NCBI RefSeq assembly: GCF_001484765.1
Contig: NZ_LLXO01000007.1
Location: 62,001-126,000, forward strand
Direction of reading: 5' to 3'
From: Entomohabitans teleogrylli
GTDB lineage: Bacteria; Pseudomonadota; Gammaproteobacteria; Enterobacterales; Enterobacteriaceae
DNA: 64,000 nt
A program made the translations under genes and the position numbers. The notes under the pieces are model-generated. The model searched no databases. It was not told the DNA's origin and was given only the letters and a program-made list of their open reading frames with translations. Position 1 is the first letter of the stretch. Each line of letters starts with the position of its first letter. Positions 51,236-59,907 of the stretch are shown in pieces.

Positions 51236-52555
51236 ATGATTGCGTTATTTGGTCTGTTAACCATAATTGTCGTCCTGGCGACAATTATGACTAAAAAGAT
51301 GTCGCCGATGGCGGCGCTAATTGCTGTTCCGATCATAATGGCGTTACTGGCGGGTTTCGATCTTACCGAAGTGAATAAGTTTGCGGTTGGCGGGGTGAAA
51401 AATATCGCGCCGGTGATCGGCATGTTTGTTTTCGCCATTCTGTTTTTTGGCATTCTGACTGATGCCGGAATGCTCGATCCGATTATCGACCGGGTGCTAA
51501 AAGTGGTGGGAAACCGCCCGGCGCGTATTGTGCTGGGAAGCGCAATCCTCGCGTCGGTGGTACATCTCGACGGTTCCGGGGCGGTGACGTTTCTGGTTAC
51601 CGTACCGGCCATGCTGCCGCTCTATAAGCGTCTGAACATGGACCCGCGTATCCTCGCCTGCGCCGTGGCGATGGCGGCAGGGGTATGTAATATGCTGCCG
51701 TGGGGCGGCCCTACTCTGCGGGCGGCCTCGTCATTACAGGTCCCGGTGATGGAGCTGTTCCTGCCGGTATTACCGGCCATGCTGTCCGGGCTGGCGTTTG
51801 TCTACCTGTGTGCCTGGCTGCTGGGCAAGCGTGAAGAAAAACGCCTTGGCTACAGCCGCCATAGCGTACCGACGGGCATGGACAATAGCGTACTGACGGC
51901 GAAAACGCTGACCCCGGAGGAGCAGGCGATGCGGCGCCCGCATCTCTTCCCGGTGAATGTGCTGCTGGTGCTGGTGGTGATAGGCAGCATGATCAGCGGA
52001 AAAGTCGATCCGATTATCTGTTTTATGCTGGGTACTATCGCCGCGTTATTAATTAATTACCGCCGGCCGGATCAGCAGAAGGCGCGTATTGACGCCCACG
52101 CGAAATCAGCGCTGATGATGGCCGGTATTCTTTTCGCCGCGGGAATTTTTACCGGCGTGATGAAAGAATCCGGCATGCTTAAAGAGATGGCCGGCTATAT
52201 GGCGACGCATATTCCCCGCGATATGGCGAGCCACTTCCCTTTTATTATCGGGCTGATCGCCATGCCGCTCAGCATGATATTCGACCCGGACTCTTTCTAC
52301 TTCGGGATTCTTCCGGTGCTATCAACCGCAGGGCAGCAGCTTGGCGTCGATCCGCTTCAGATGGGGCAGGCGGCTATTTTCGGGCAAATGACCACCGGTT
52401 TTCCGGTCAGTCCACTGACGCCGGCGACGTTCTTGCTGGTGGGGCTGGCGGGTATTGATTTAGGTGAACACCAGAAGTTCAGTTTCTTATTTTTATGGGC
52501 CGCATCCATCGTGATGACGCTGGTGGCGGTGTTAATCGGCATCTTCCCCCTCTGA
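51236..52555 (+). CDS. CitMHS-family carboxylate:proton (metal-citrate type) transporter
   Basis: This 439-residue inner-membrane protein has about twelve helices and the CitMHS/ion-transporter superfamily features VHLDGSGAVTFLVTVPAMLPLY (by position, residues 106-127) and IFGQMTTGFPVSPLTPATFLL near the C-terminus. Bacillus CitM and CitH of this family import citrate complexed to divalent metal. The neighbours are CoA-acid catabolic genes, not citrate lyase, so the substrate may be another di- or tricarboxylate. It is the first gene of the operon; the AtuA-type gene begins 28 bases after its stop. Confidence 0.9.
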   Translation: MIALFGLLTIIVVLATIMTKKMSPMAALIAVPIIMALLAGFDLTEVNKFAVGGVKNIAPVIGMFVFAILFFGILTDAGMLDPIIDRVLKVVGNRPARIVLGSAILASVVHLDGSGAVTFLVTVPAMLPLYKRLNMDPRILACAVAMAAGVCNMLPWGGPTLRAASSLQVPVMELFLPVLPAMLSGLAFVYLCAWLLGKREEKRLGYSRHSVPTGMDNSVLTAKTLTPEEQAMRRPHLFPVNVLLVLVVIGSMISGKVDPIICFMLGTIAALLINYRRPDQQKARIDAHAKSALMMAGILFAAGIFTGVMKESGMLKEMAGYMATHIPRDMASHFPFIIGLIAMPLSMIFDPDSFYFGILPVLSTAGQQLGVDPLQMGQAAIFGQMTTGFPVSPLTPATFLLVGLAGIDLGEHQKFSFLFLWAASIVMTLVAVLIGIFPL

Positions 52556-52583
52556 ACGGGGTCAGGATGAAGGATAAACAGTG

Positions 52584-53927
52584 ATGAAAACGATCAGAAT
52601 TGGCGGTGGCGCCGGTTATGCCGGCGATCGAATTGAGCCTGCGGTGGAACTGGCGGAAAAAGGCGATATTCACTATTTAGTTTTTGAGTGTCTGGCGGAA
52701 CGGACCATTGCTATCGGCCAGCGCCAGAAAGCGGCCGACCCTACTCGCGGCTATAACGAATTACTGGTAGAGCGTATGGCGGCGGTATTGCCGGTTTGCC
52801 TGGCGAAAAAGATTAAAATTATTACCAATATGGGCTCCGCTAACCCGACATATGCCGCCAGGGCCGTTGAAGCGCTGGCGCGCCAGATGGGGGCCCGGAA
52901 TCTGAAGATCGCCATTGTTGGCGGCGACGATGTCCTTGAGCAGGTAACAGAACACGATCTTCAGCTTGATGAGGCGGCCAGGCCGGTTTCACTGTGCGGC
53001 AAAACCATCATTTCCGCTAACGCCTACCTCGGCGCGGAACCGCTGGTTGAAGCGCTGGCGGCGGGCGCCGATATCATTATTGCCGGGCGGGTCGCCGATC
53101 CTTCTCTGTTTCTGGCTCCGATGATCCATGAATTTGGCTGGCGGGAAGATGACTGGGAGAAACTCGGCAAAGGAACCCTGGTCGGGCACCTGCTGGAGTG
53201 CGCCGGTCAGGTGACGGGCGGTTACTTTGCCGATCCGGGTTACAAAGATGTGTCGGAACTGGCGCGGCTGGGGTTCCCGATTGCCGAGGTGAGCGAGGAC
53301 GGGGATGCGCTGATCACCAAAGTGGCGGACGCCGGCGGCCGCGTGACGGTACAGACCTGTAAAGAGCAGATGCTGTATGAAATTCACGATCCCTGCCGCT
53401 ATGTGACGCCGGACGTGGTGGCTGATTTTTCCCGGGTGACCTTTTACCAGGCCGGACCGGACAGCGTCGCGGTACAGGGGGCCAGCGGCGTGGCGCGTAC
53501 CGCCACCCTGAAGGTGTCGGTCGGCTATCAGGATGGATTTATCGGCGAAGGCGAAATCTCTTATGCCGGTCCCGGAGCCGTAGCGCGCGGCGAACTGGCG
53601 CTGGCCATCGTCAAACAACGTTTTGCCCTGTGCGGCGTGACCCTGCCGGAAGCCCGCTATGACCTGATTGGCGTTAATGCGTTACACGGCGATCGCCTGT
53701 CGTACGGAGGGGATCCCTATGAAGTGCGCGCCAGGGTAGCCGCTCGCTGCGCCACCCGACAGGAGGCGGCGCGAATCGGTAATGAAGTCGAGACACTGTA
53801 TACCAATGGGCCTGCCGGCGGCGGCGGTGCGACTAAAAATATCAAAGAAATTATTGCCATGGACTCAACGTTAATTCCCCGCGTATGGGTCAGCCCGCGG
53901 GTAGATTATCTGGAGGTTGCCGAATGA
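52584..53927 (+). CDS. AtuA-family (DUF1446) protein, large component
   Basis: The 447-residue protein begins MKTIRIGGGAGYAGDRIEPA and has VFECLAERTIAIGQ and TNMGSANP, diagnostic of the AtuA/DUF1446 family. AtuA takes part in acyclic terpene (citronellol/geraniol) breakdown in Pseudomonas, where it is one long polypeptide with a C-terminal ferredoxin-like domain. Here that domain is a separate next gene, overlapping by four bases. The biochemical activity of the family is not settled to my knowledge. ATG 52584 is taken; GTG 52581 is possible. The local genes lack the other Atu enzymes, so terpene use is unlikely. Confidence 0.88.
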   Translation: MKTIRIGGGAGYAGDRIEPAVELAEKGDIHYLVFECLAERTIAIGQRQKAADPTRGYNELLVERMAAVLPVCLAKKIKIITNMGSANPTYAARAVEALARQMGARNLKIAIVGGDDVLEQVTEHDLQLDEAARPVSLCGKTIISANAYLGAEPLVEALAAGADIIIAGRVADPSLFLAPMIHEFGWREDDWEKLGKGTLVGHLLECAGQVTGGYFADPGYKDVSELARLGFPIAEVSEDGDALITKVADAGGRVTVQTCKEQMLYEIHDPCRYVTPDVVADFSRVTFYQAGPDSVAVQGASGVARTATLKVSVGYQDGFIGEGEISYAGPGAVARGELALAIVKQRFALCGVTLPEARYDLIGVNALHGDRLSYGGDPYEVRARVAARCATRQEAARIGNEVETLYTNGPAGGGGATKNIKEIIAMDSTLIPRVWVSPRVDYLEVAE

Positions 53928-54223
53928 AATTGCGTGAAATTGCTCACTCCCGTAGCGGAGATAAAGGAAATATTTCCAATCTCTCGCTTATTGCTTATTC
54001 CGCAGAGGATTTTGAGACCCTTAAATTCGCGGTCACCGCCGAACGCGTAAAAGCGTATTTCAGCGATATTGTTCAGGGCGAGGTAATTCGCTATGAACTC
54101 CCGGAAATTGCGGCGCTCAACTTTGTGATGAAAGGCGCGCTGGGGGGTGGCGTCACCCGGTCTCTGGCGCTGGACATGCACGGTAAGGGGTTAAGTTCGG
54201 CAATTCTGAATATGGACATTTAA
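53924..54223 (+). CDS. AtuA C-terminal (ferredoxin-fold-like) domain as a stand-alone protein
   Basis: This 99-residue protein has the pattern IAHSRSGDKGNISNLSLIAY near the start, ERVKAYF, and ALNFVMKGALGGGVTRSL, the C-terminal domain of long AtuA proteins. ATG 53924 overlaps the upstream stop as ATGA, so the two parts are made together and presumably form one complex (inference). The longer frame from 53885 lies in the upstream gene. Confidence 0.85.
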   Translation: MKLREIAHSRSGDKGNISNLSLIAYSAEDFETLKFAVTAERVKAYFSDIVQGEVIRYELPEIAALNFVMKGALGGGVTRSLALDMHGKGLSSAILNMDI

Positions 54224-54224
54224 T

Positions 54225-54276
54225 TCCACCTGACGGTGGAAAATAACAATGACCTCCCGGGGAAATAACCGGGAGG
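54225..54276 (+). promoter_or_regulatory. Two hairpins between AtuA-type and CoA-transferase genes
   Basis: TCCACC/GGTGGA (54225-54230/54235-54240) and CCTCCCGG/CCGGGAGG (54253-54260/54269-54276) lie in a 90-base gap of an otherwise tightly packed operon. The second 3' arm contains GGGAGG, a strong Shine-Dalgarno sequence, which the stem would hide. There is no T-run, so these are more likely processing or translation-control elements than terminators. Confidence 0.5.
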
Positions 54277-54313
54277 AGCCGTCTTGCGCCGTAGTCGCAT
54301 CAGGGAAATCAGT

Positions 54314-54973
54314 ATGAATAACAAAATCATCGGCGATGAAGCGTTTCGCCATTTATTACACGATGGCATGACCATCATGTGCGGCGGTTTTATGGCGGTC
54401 GGCACGCCAGCTTATTTGGTGAAACAAATTCTGTTGTCCGGGGTGACGGATTTAACGCTGATTTGTAATGACACCGGATTTGTTGATAAAGGCATTGGTC
54501 CGCTGATCGCCAGCGGGCAGGTGAAGCGGGTGATCGCTTCTCATATCGGCACCAACCCGGAAACCGGGCGGCGGATGATTGCCGGCGAAATCGAGGTTGA
54601 ACTGGTTCCTCAGGGGACGCTGGCGGAGCGGATTCGCTGCGGCGGCGCCGGACTGGGGGGCGTACTGACGCCGACCGGGCTCGGGACCGTGGTTGAAGAA
54701 CATAAGCAACAAATCGTGGTTAACAATACGCCCTGGCTGCTGGAACTGCCGCTGCGCGCCGAGCTGGCGATTCTTGGCGCCGCGGTGGCCGATGAAACCG
54801 GCAACCTGATCTATGCCCTGACGGCGCGCAACTTTAACCCGCTGATGGCGCTGGCGGCGGAGGTCGTGGTGGCCCAGGTGGAGCGTGTGGTGCCCACAGG
54901 GATGCTGAATCCTGAAGTTATCATCACGCCCGCCGCGCTGGTTGATTACTTATATGTGGAGGAGGCGGCATGA
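54314..54973 (+). CDS. 3-oxoacid CoA-transferase subunit A (AtoD-like)
   Basis: This 219-residue family I CoA-transferase alpha subunit has the CoA-binding glycine motif [13 protein letters not shown] (about residues 24-36), [13 protein letters not shown] and RCGGAGLGG. It pairs with the next gene to move CoA from a donor such as acetyl-CoA or succinyl-CoA to a short 3-oxo acid. ATG 54314 ([15 protein letters not shown]) fits E. coli AtoD and has AGGGA seven bases before it. An alternative TTG at 54284, after GGAGG, would add ten residues. The stop overlaps the next start by four bases. Confidence 0.9.
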   Translation: MNNKIIGDEAFRHLLHDGMTIMCGGFMAVGTPAYLVKQILLSGVTDLTLICNDTGFVDKGIGPLIASGQVKRVIASHIGTNPETGRRMIAGEIEVELVPQGTLAERIRCGGAGLGGVLTPTGLGTVVEEHKQQIVVNNTPWLLELPLRAELAILGAAVADETGNLIYALTARNFNPLMALAAEVVVAQVERVVPTGMLNPEVIITPAALVDYLYVEEAA

Positions 54974-55617
54974 CGGCGAAAGCGATCATTGCCCGGCGCG
55001 TGGCCAGGGAGTTGCAGGATGGCGATGTGGTGAATCTGGGCATCGGTTTACCCACCCGGGTGGCCGACTACCTGCCACCGGGGATTCAGGTCACTCTGCA
55101 ATCGGAGAATGGGTTTCTCGGTCTGGGGCCGGTGACGGAGGAGAATGCCAGCCTGGTGAATGCCGGCGGTCAGCCCTGCGGTTTGACGCCCGGTGCGGCG
55201 ATGTTTGACAGCGCCTTTTCGTTCGCGCTGATCCGCGGCGGCCATATTGATGTATGTGTGCTCGGGGCGCTACAGGTCGACGAACTGGGCAATCTCGCCA
55301 ACTGGGTGATCCCCGGGAAAATGGTGCCCGGCATGGGGGGCGCCATGGATCTGGTGGTGGGCGCCAGAAAAGTCATTATCGCGACTGAACACTGCGCAAA
55401 GGACGGCAGCGCCAAGCTGCTGCGCCGCTGCACTTTTCCGCTGACGGCGCAGGGCAAGGTCGCCATGGTGGTGACGGAGCATGCGGTATTCCGCTTTACC
55501 GACGGCAGAATGCTGCTGACGGAGATAAATCCGCAATTGACGGTGGCGCAACTGCGTGAAATGACACTCGCCCGGTTTGAGGTCGCCGCTGACCTGACCG
55601 CGCTGCGCTTCGACTAA
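54970..55617 (+). CDS. 3-oxoacid CoA-transferase subunit B (AtoA-like)
   Basis: The 215-residue beta subunit has the catalytic glutamate Glu46 in [12 protein letters not shown], plus [26 protein letters not shown] and [12 protein letters not shown]. It is very close to E. coli AtoA, which acts on acetoacetate and other short-chain acids. Start and upstream stop overlap as ATGA. Together with the thiolase next door this suggests that the pathway ends in acetoacetyl-CoA or a related 3-oxoacyl-CoA (inference). Confidence 0.92.
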   Translation: MTAKAIIARRVARELQDGDVVNLGIGLPTRVADYLPPGIQVTLQSENGFLGLGPVTEENASLVNAGGQPCGLTPGAAMFDSAFSFALIRGGHIDVCVLGALQVDELGNLANWVIPGKMVPGMGGAMDLVVGARKVIIATEHCAKDGSAKLLRRCTFPLTAQGKVAMVVTEHAVFRFTDGRMLLTEINPQLTVAQLREMTLARFEVAADLTALRFD

Positions 55618-55627
55618 AGGGAGAGAG

Positions 55628-56806
55628 ATGATGGATTCAGTGGTGATTGTCCGGGCGCAGAGAACCGCGATCGGCAAGTTTGGCGGGATGTTGTCCGGTG
55701 TACCGGCGGTGAAACTGGGCGCTTTAGCGATTGGCGCCTGTCTGGAGACCCTGCCCGAAGAATGCGTGTTTGATGAAGTGATCCTCGGTAATGTTCTGCA
55801 GGCGGGCAGTGGGCAAAACCCGGCGCGCCAGGCGGCGCTGCTGGCGGGGATTTCCCTGCATACGCCGGCCTTTACGGTCAATAAAGTGTGTGGTTCGGCA
55901 ATGAAGGCGGTGGTACTGGGGGCGCAGGCGATTCAGTGCGGCGATGCGGCGGCGATTGTCGCCGGCGGCATGGAAAATATGAGCCTCGCGCCGTATGTGC
56001 TGGATAAGGCTCGCCAGGGCTACCGAATGGGAGATGGCGTGATGGTAGACGCCATGCTCAGGGACGGCCTGTGGTGTGCGATTAATCACCAGCCGATGGG
56101 GATAACCGCGGAAAATCTGGCGACCCGATACGCTATTAGCCGTGAAGAGCAGGACGCGATGGCGCTGGCCTCACAGCGTAAAGCCGTGGCGGCAATCCGC
56201 GAAGGGCGCTTCGCCGACGAGATCGTGCCGGTAGAGGTGACCATCAAAAAAGAGAAACGGCTTTTCGCGGTGGATGAATTCCCGCGCGAAGACGCCACTA
56301 TGGACTCTCTGGCGGCGCTGCGCCCGGCGTTTACCCCGGCGGGCAGCGTCACGGCCGGTAATGCTTCCGGCATCAATGATGCGGCGGCGGCGCTGGTACT
56401 GATGTCAGAAACCGAGGCCCATATCCGCGGCATTACGCCGCTGGCGCGTATTCGCGGCTGGGCATCATCGGGAGTGGCGCCGGAGATTATGGGCATTGGC
56501 CCGGTTCAGGCTTCCCGCCGGGCGCTGGCGGCGGCGGGCGTTGAGCTGGCGGATATCGATCTGATTGAGGCGAATGAGGCGTTTGCCGCCCAATATCTGG
56601 CCGTAGAGCGGAAACTGGGACTTGATGCGCGCAGGGTCAATGTCAACGGCGGCGCGATTGCGCTGGGGCACCCTATCGGCGCCAGCGGCGCGCGTATTCT
56701 GGTGACGCTGGTGCATGCCTTACGTCATTATGACAAACAGCTGGGGCTGGCGACGTTGTGTATCGGCGGCGGTCAGGGGATCGCTATGGTGATTGAGCGC
56801 CTGTAG
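55628..56806 (+). CDS. Acetyl-CoA acetyltransferase / thiolase (AtoB-like)
   Basis: This 392-residue thiolase has active-site Cys88 (NKVCGSAMKAV), His348 (GGAIALGHPIGASG) and Cys378 (CIGGGQG). It cleaves a 3-oxoacyl-CoA with CoA, giving acetyl-CoA, or runs in reverse. It sits 10 bases after the CoA-transferase beta subunit; GGGAGAGAG precedes tandem ATGs at 55628 and 55631. It is the last gene of the island and converges on apaH. Confidence 0.93.
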   Translation: MMDSVVIVRAQRTAIGKFGGMLSGVPAVKLGALAIGACLETLPEECVFDEVILGNVLQAGSGQNPARQAALLAGISLHTPAFTVNKVCGSAMKAVVLGAQAIQCGDAAAIVAGGMENMSLAPYVLDKARQGYRMGDGVMVDAMLRDGLWCAINHQPMGITAENLATRYAISREEQDAMALASQRKAVAAIREGRFADEIVPVEVTIKKEKRLFAVDEFPREDATMDSLAALRPAFTPAGSVTAGNASGINDAAAALVLMSETEAHIRGITPLARIRGWASSGVAPEIMGIGPVQASRRALAAAGVELADIDLIEANEAFAAQYLAVERKLGLDARRVNVNGGAIALGHPIGASGARILVTLVHALRHYDKQLGLATLCIGGGQGIAMVIERL

Positions 56807-56818
56807 TATTGCCGGCAA

Positions 56819-56854
56819 CTGGGCTGCCGCACCGCTGGCGGGCGGCAAACCCAG
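56819..56854. terminator. Hairpin between thiolase gene and apaH
   Basis: CTGGG...GCCGC (56819-56830) pairs with GCGGC...CCCAG (56842-56854) across internal mismatches, in the 56-base gap between convergent genes. No T-run is present, so its role as terminator is tentative. Confidence 0.35.
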
Positions 56855-56862
56855 TCAATGAC

Positions 56863-57714
56863 TCAGGAAGCCGCCGTCAGCGGACTGCCGCCGGCTTCTT
56901 GCCGGCGGTTAGACGGTTGAGTAAAGAAAGCTTTATCTTCCCAGCGCAGGCAGGTTAATTCTCCTCCCCAACAGCATCCGGTATCCAGCGCGTAAATGCC
57001 GGGCGGCGTGCCTTTTCCTTCCAGCGACGCCCAGTGACCAAACACAATACTGTATTGCGCCGGTACCGGGCCGGGCAGGTCAAACCACGGCTTCAGCGGC
57101 GCCGGGGCGCTGTCCGGGGTGTCTTTACAGTACATATCCAGTTGACCGCCGGGGAAGCAATAGCGCATGCGGGTCAGAGAGTTGGTAATAAAGCGCAGAC
57201 GCGCCAGACCACTGAGTTCCCCGGACCAGTTATTGGGCATATCGCCGTACATGGCGTCGAGAAAATAGGGGTAACTGTCGCTGCTGAGCACCGCTTCAAC
57301 GTCGCTGGCGCAGGCCCGGGCCGTGGCCAGATCCCACTGGGGCGTGATCCCGGCATGGGCCATCACCAGCTTTTTCTCTTCGTCGACCTGCAACAGCGGC
57401 TGGCGGCGTAGCCAGTTGAGCAGCAGGTCGGCATCCGGCGCTTCCAGCAGCGGCGCGAGGCGATCTTTGGGTTTGTTGCGGCTGATGCCGGCAAATACCG
57501 CCAGCAGATGCAAATCGTGATTGCCCAGCACCAGACGCACCGCATCGCCCAGCGAACGAACGTAGCGCAATACTTCCAGCGACGCCGGCCCGCGGGCGAC
57601 CAGATCGCCGGTCAGCCACAGGGTGTCTGTTTCAGGCGAGAACTCCACCTGTTTCAGTAACGCGATCAGTTCATCATAACAGCCGTGAACATCGCCTATC
57701 AGGTATGTTGACAT
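56863..57714 (-). CDS. apaH: Bis(5'-nucleosyl)-tetraphosphatase (symmetrical)
   Basis: ApaH hydrolyses Ap4A to two ADP and in E. coli also removes Np4 caps from RNA. The 283-residue protein has the metallophosphatase motifs [17 protein letters not shown] and GNHDLH, with [11 protein letters not shown]. It ends in a short Gly/Ser/Ala tail encoded partly by a GC-rich palindrome (56888-56908). apaG starts... upstream on the same strand, its stop six bases before this ATG. It is the distal gene of the lptD-surA-pdxA-rsmA-apaG-apaH cluster. Confidence 0.97.
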   Translation of the reverse strand: MSTYLIGDVHGCYDELIALLKQVEFSPETDTLWLTGDLVARGPASLEVLRYVRSLGDAVRLVLGNHDLHLLAVFAGISRNKPKDRLAPLLEAPDADLLLNWLRRQPLLQVDEEKKLVMAHAGITPQWDLATARACASDVEAVLSSDSYPYFLDAMYGDMPNNWSGELSGLARLRFITNSLTRMRYCFPGGQLDMYCKDTPDSAPAPLKPWFDLPGPVPAQYSIVFGHWASLEGKGTPPGIYALDTGCCWGGELTCLRWEDKAFFTQPSNRRQEAGGSPLTAAS

Positions 57715-57719
57715 GCGTT

Positions 57720-58097
57720 TTAGTGAATAAAAGTTGGAATCGCGAGGCGGAAAACGGGGATAGCCACATGAAAAATATCTCCCTGTTCATCCACCATTTC
57801 ATAGTGGCCCTGCATGGTGCCCAGCGGCGTTTCCAGCACCGCGCCGCTGGTATACTGGTACTCGCTCCCCGGCGCGATATGCGGCTGTACGCCAACCACG
57901 CCGGCGCCCTGGACTTCGGTTTGCCGGCCATTGCCGTTGGTGATAAGCCAGTAGCGGCCCAGTAGTTGTACCGGCGTTCGCCCCAGATTGCGGATGGTCA
58001 CGGTATAGGCAAATACGAACCGTTCCTCGTCCGGGGATGACTGTGATTCGATATAAACGCTTTGTACCTGAACACAGACGCGGGGCGAATCTAGCAT
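57720..58097 (-). CDS. apaG: ApaG protein
   Basis: The 125-residue single-domain protein has a fibronectin type III-like beta fold with the conserved GxGxxG-like segment [20 protein letters not shown]. In Salmonella CorD/ApaG affects Co2+ and Mg2+ efflux; the biochemical role is not settled. It lies three bases after rsmA and six bases before apaH. Confidence 0.95.
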   Translation of the reverse strand: MLDSPRVCVQVQSVYIESQSSPDEERFVFAYTVTIRNLGRTPVQLLGRYWLITNGNGRQTEVQGAGVVGVQPHIAPGSEYQYTSGAVLETPLGTMQGHYEMVDEQGDIFHVAIPVFRLAIPTFIH

Positions 58098-58100
58098 GAT

Positions 58101-58922
58101 TTAACTCTCCTTCTGCGGCGGATTGTCGGCGATGAAGTTCGCCAGTTGACAATACTGTGCCACGGAAACATTTTCAGCCCGCATTGCCGGGTCAATGCCC
58201 AGAGCGCTGAGCTGTTCAGCGCTGAACAGGTTACCAAGACTGTTGCGGACCGTTTTGCGCCGCTGGTTAAAGGCCTCGGTGGTGATGCGGCTGAGGATGC
58301 GCAGATCCTTAACCGGGTGCGGCAGCGTTGCGTGCGGCACCAGCCTGACCACGGCGGAGTTTACTTTCGGCGGCGGCGTGAATGCGCCCGGCGGCACTTC
58401 GAGTACCGGGATCACCTGGCAGTAATATTGCGCCATGACGCTTAAACGACCATACGCCTTACTGTTTGGCCCGGCAACCAGACGATTGACCACCTCTTTC
58501 TGCAGCATAAAGTGCATATCGGCAATGGCATCAGTATAGCTAAACAGGTGGAACATCAGCGGGGTGGAAATGTTATACGGCAAGTTGCCGAACACCCGCA
58601 GCGGCTGGCCCAGCGTGGCTGACAGCTCGCCAAAATCCATGGTCATGGCGTCCTGCTGGTAAATAGTCAGCTTTGGCGCCAGAAACGGGTGAGTCTGCAG
58701 GCGGGCCGCCAGATCGCGATCCAGTTCAATCACTGTCAGCTTGTCAAGCCGTTCACCGACGGGTTCGGTCAATGCCCCCAGCCCCGGGCCGATTTCAACC
58801 ATCGCCTGGTTTTTCTGCGGGTTAATGGCGGCGACAATGCTGTCGATAACAAACTGGTCGTTGAGAAAGTTTTGCCCGAAGCGTTTACGGGCTAAATGGC
58901 CCTGATGGACTCGATTATTCAT
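58101..58922 (-). CDS. rsmA: 16S rRNA (adenine(1518)-N6/adenine(1519)-N6)-dimethyltransferase
   Basis: RsmA (KsgA) dimethylates two adjacent adenines near the 3' end of 16S rRNA, a late checkpoint in 30S assembly; loss gives kasugamycin resistance. Start rc(58920-58922) ([20 protein letters not shown]) gives 273 residues as in E. coli. The SAM motif [13 protein letters not shown] and catalytic NLPYN are present. The start overlaps the end of pdxA by eight bases. Confidence 0.97.
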   Translation of the reverse strand: MNNRVHQGHLARKRFGQNFLNDQFVIDSIVAAINPQKNQAMVEIGPGLGALTEPVGERLDKLTVIELDRDLAARLQTHPFLAPKLTIYQQDAMTMDFGELSATLGQPLRVFGNLPYNISTPLMFHLFSYTDAIADMHFMLQKEVVNRLVAGPNSKAYGRLSVMAQYYCQVIPVLEVPPGAFTPPPKVNSAVVRLVPHATLPHPVKDLRILSRITTEAFNQRRKTVRNSLGNLFSAEQLSALGIDPAMRAENVSVAQYCQLANFIADNPPQKES

Positions 58923-59907
58923 TACTGTTAACAATCATCTTGATGGCGAGATTAAGCGCCGTGATAAAACTGCCGACGTCGGCTGTTCCCTGGCCTGCCA
59001 GCTCCAGCGCCGTGCCGTGGTCGACCGACGTACGAATAAAGGGTAACCCGAGGGTGATATTCACCGCCCGGCCAAAGCCCTGGTACTTTAACACGGGCAA
59101 CCCCTGATCGTGGTACATCGCCAGTACCGCGTCGGCATTATTGAGATATTTCGGTTGAAACAGCGTATCGGCGGGCAGCGGCCCGCTCAAACGCATACCG
59201 CGGGCGCGCATCTCTTCCAGCACCGGGATAATGGTATCAATCTCTTCGTGGCCCATATGGCCGCCTTCGCCGGCGTGAGGGTTAAGCCCACACACCAGGA
59301 CATGGGGATCGGCAATACCGAATTTGGTCCGTAGATCGTGGTGCAGAATGGTGATGATCTGGCGCAGCAGCGGCGGGGTGATGGCGTCGGCGACGGTTCT
59401 CAGCGGCAGGTGCGTGGTGGCCAGCGCCACGCGCAGCTCCTGCGTCGCCAGCATCATCACCACTTTTTCGCTGCCGGCACGCTCCTCGAAAAATTCGGTA
59501 TGGCCGGTAAACGGCAGGCCGGCATCGTTGATGATGCCCTTGTGCACCGGACCGGTGACCAGCGCCGCAAATTCTCCGTTCAGACAGCCGTCACAGGCCC
59601 TGGCCAGTGTCTCCACTACATAGCCGCCATTCTCTACCGCCAACTGCCCGGGGATAACCGGCGCGCGCAGGGCGCAGGGGAGGAACGTCAGGGTTCCGGC
59701 TCGTTGCGCCGCAGCGGGGGTATCGGGGTTATAGGGCAGCAGACGCAGCGGAAGGCCGAGCAGCGCGGCGCGCTGCTGCAGCAGTTCGGGAGAGGCGCAG
59801 ACTACCAGCTCTACAGGCCAGTCGCGCTGCGCCAGCGCGACGACCAGGTCGGGACCAATCCCGGCGGGTTCGCCGGGAGTGATTGCGACGCGCCAGGTTT
59901 TAGCCAT
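58915..59907 (-). CDS. pdxA: 4-hydroxythreonine-4-phosphate dehydrogenase
   Basis: PdxA oxidises 4-phosphohydroxy-L-threonine in pyridoxal phosphate synthesis. Start at ATG rc(59905-59907) ([16 protein letters not shown]) gives 330 residues and lines up with E. coli; ATG 59913 and TTG 59916 are alternatives. The metal-binding histidines are in [17 protein letters not shown] and [11 protein letters not shown]. It overlaps the end of surA by eight bases. Confidence 0.96.
   Translation of the reverse strand: MAKTWRVAITPGEPAGIGPDLVVALAQRDWPVELVVCASPELLQQRAALLGLPLRLLPYNPDTPAAAQRAGTLTFLPCALRAPVIPGQLAVENGGYVVETLARACDGCLNGEFAALVTGPVHKGIINDAGLPFTGHTEFFEERAGSEKVVMMLATQELRVALATTHLPLRTVADAITPPLLRQIITILHHDLRTKFGIADPHVLVCGLNPHAGEGGHMGHEEIDTIIPVLEEMRARGMRLSGPLPADTLFQPKYLNNADAVLAMYHDQGLPVLKYQGFGRAVNITLGLPFIRTSVDHGTALELAGQGTADVGSFITALNLAIKMIVNSNE

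Noticed and set aside
51236-52555. Assigning the CitMHS-type gene to the citrate fermentation pathway
   Set aside because: The citrate locus 11-16 kb away has its own carrier CitS. This gene is in a separate operon with CoA-transferase and thiolase genes and its own regulator.
52584-54223. Acyclic terpene utilisation pathway
   Set aside because: Only the AtuA-type protein points that way. The acyl-CoA dehydrogenases, geranyl-CoA carboxylase and other Atu/Liu genes are absent, and the neighbours indicate carboxylate import and 3-oxo acid cleavage.
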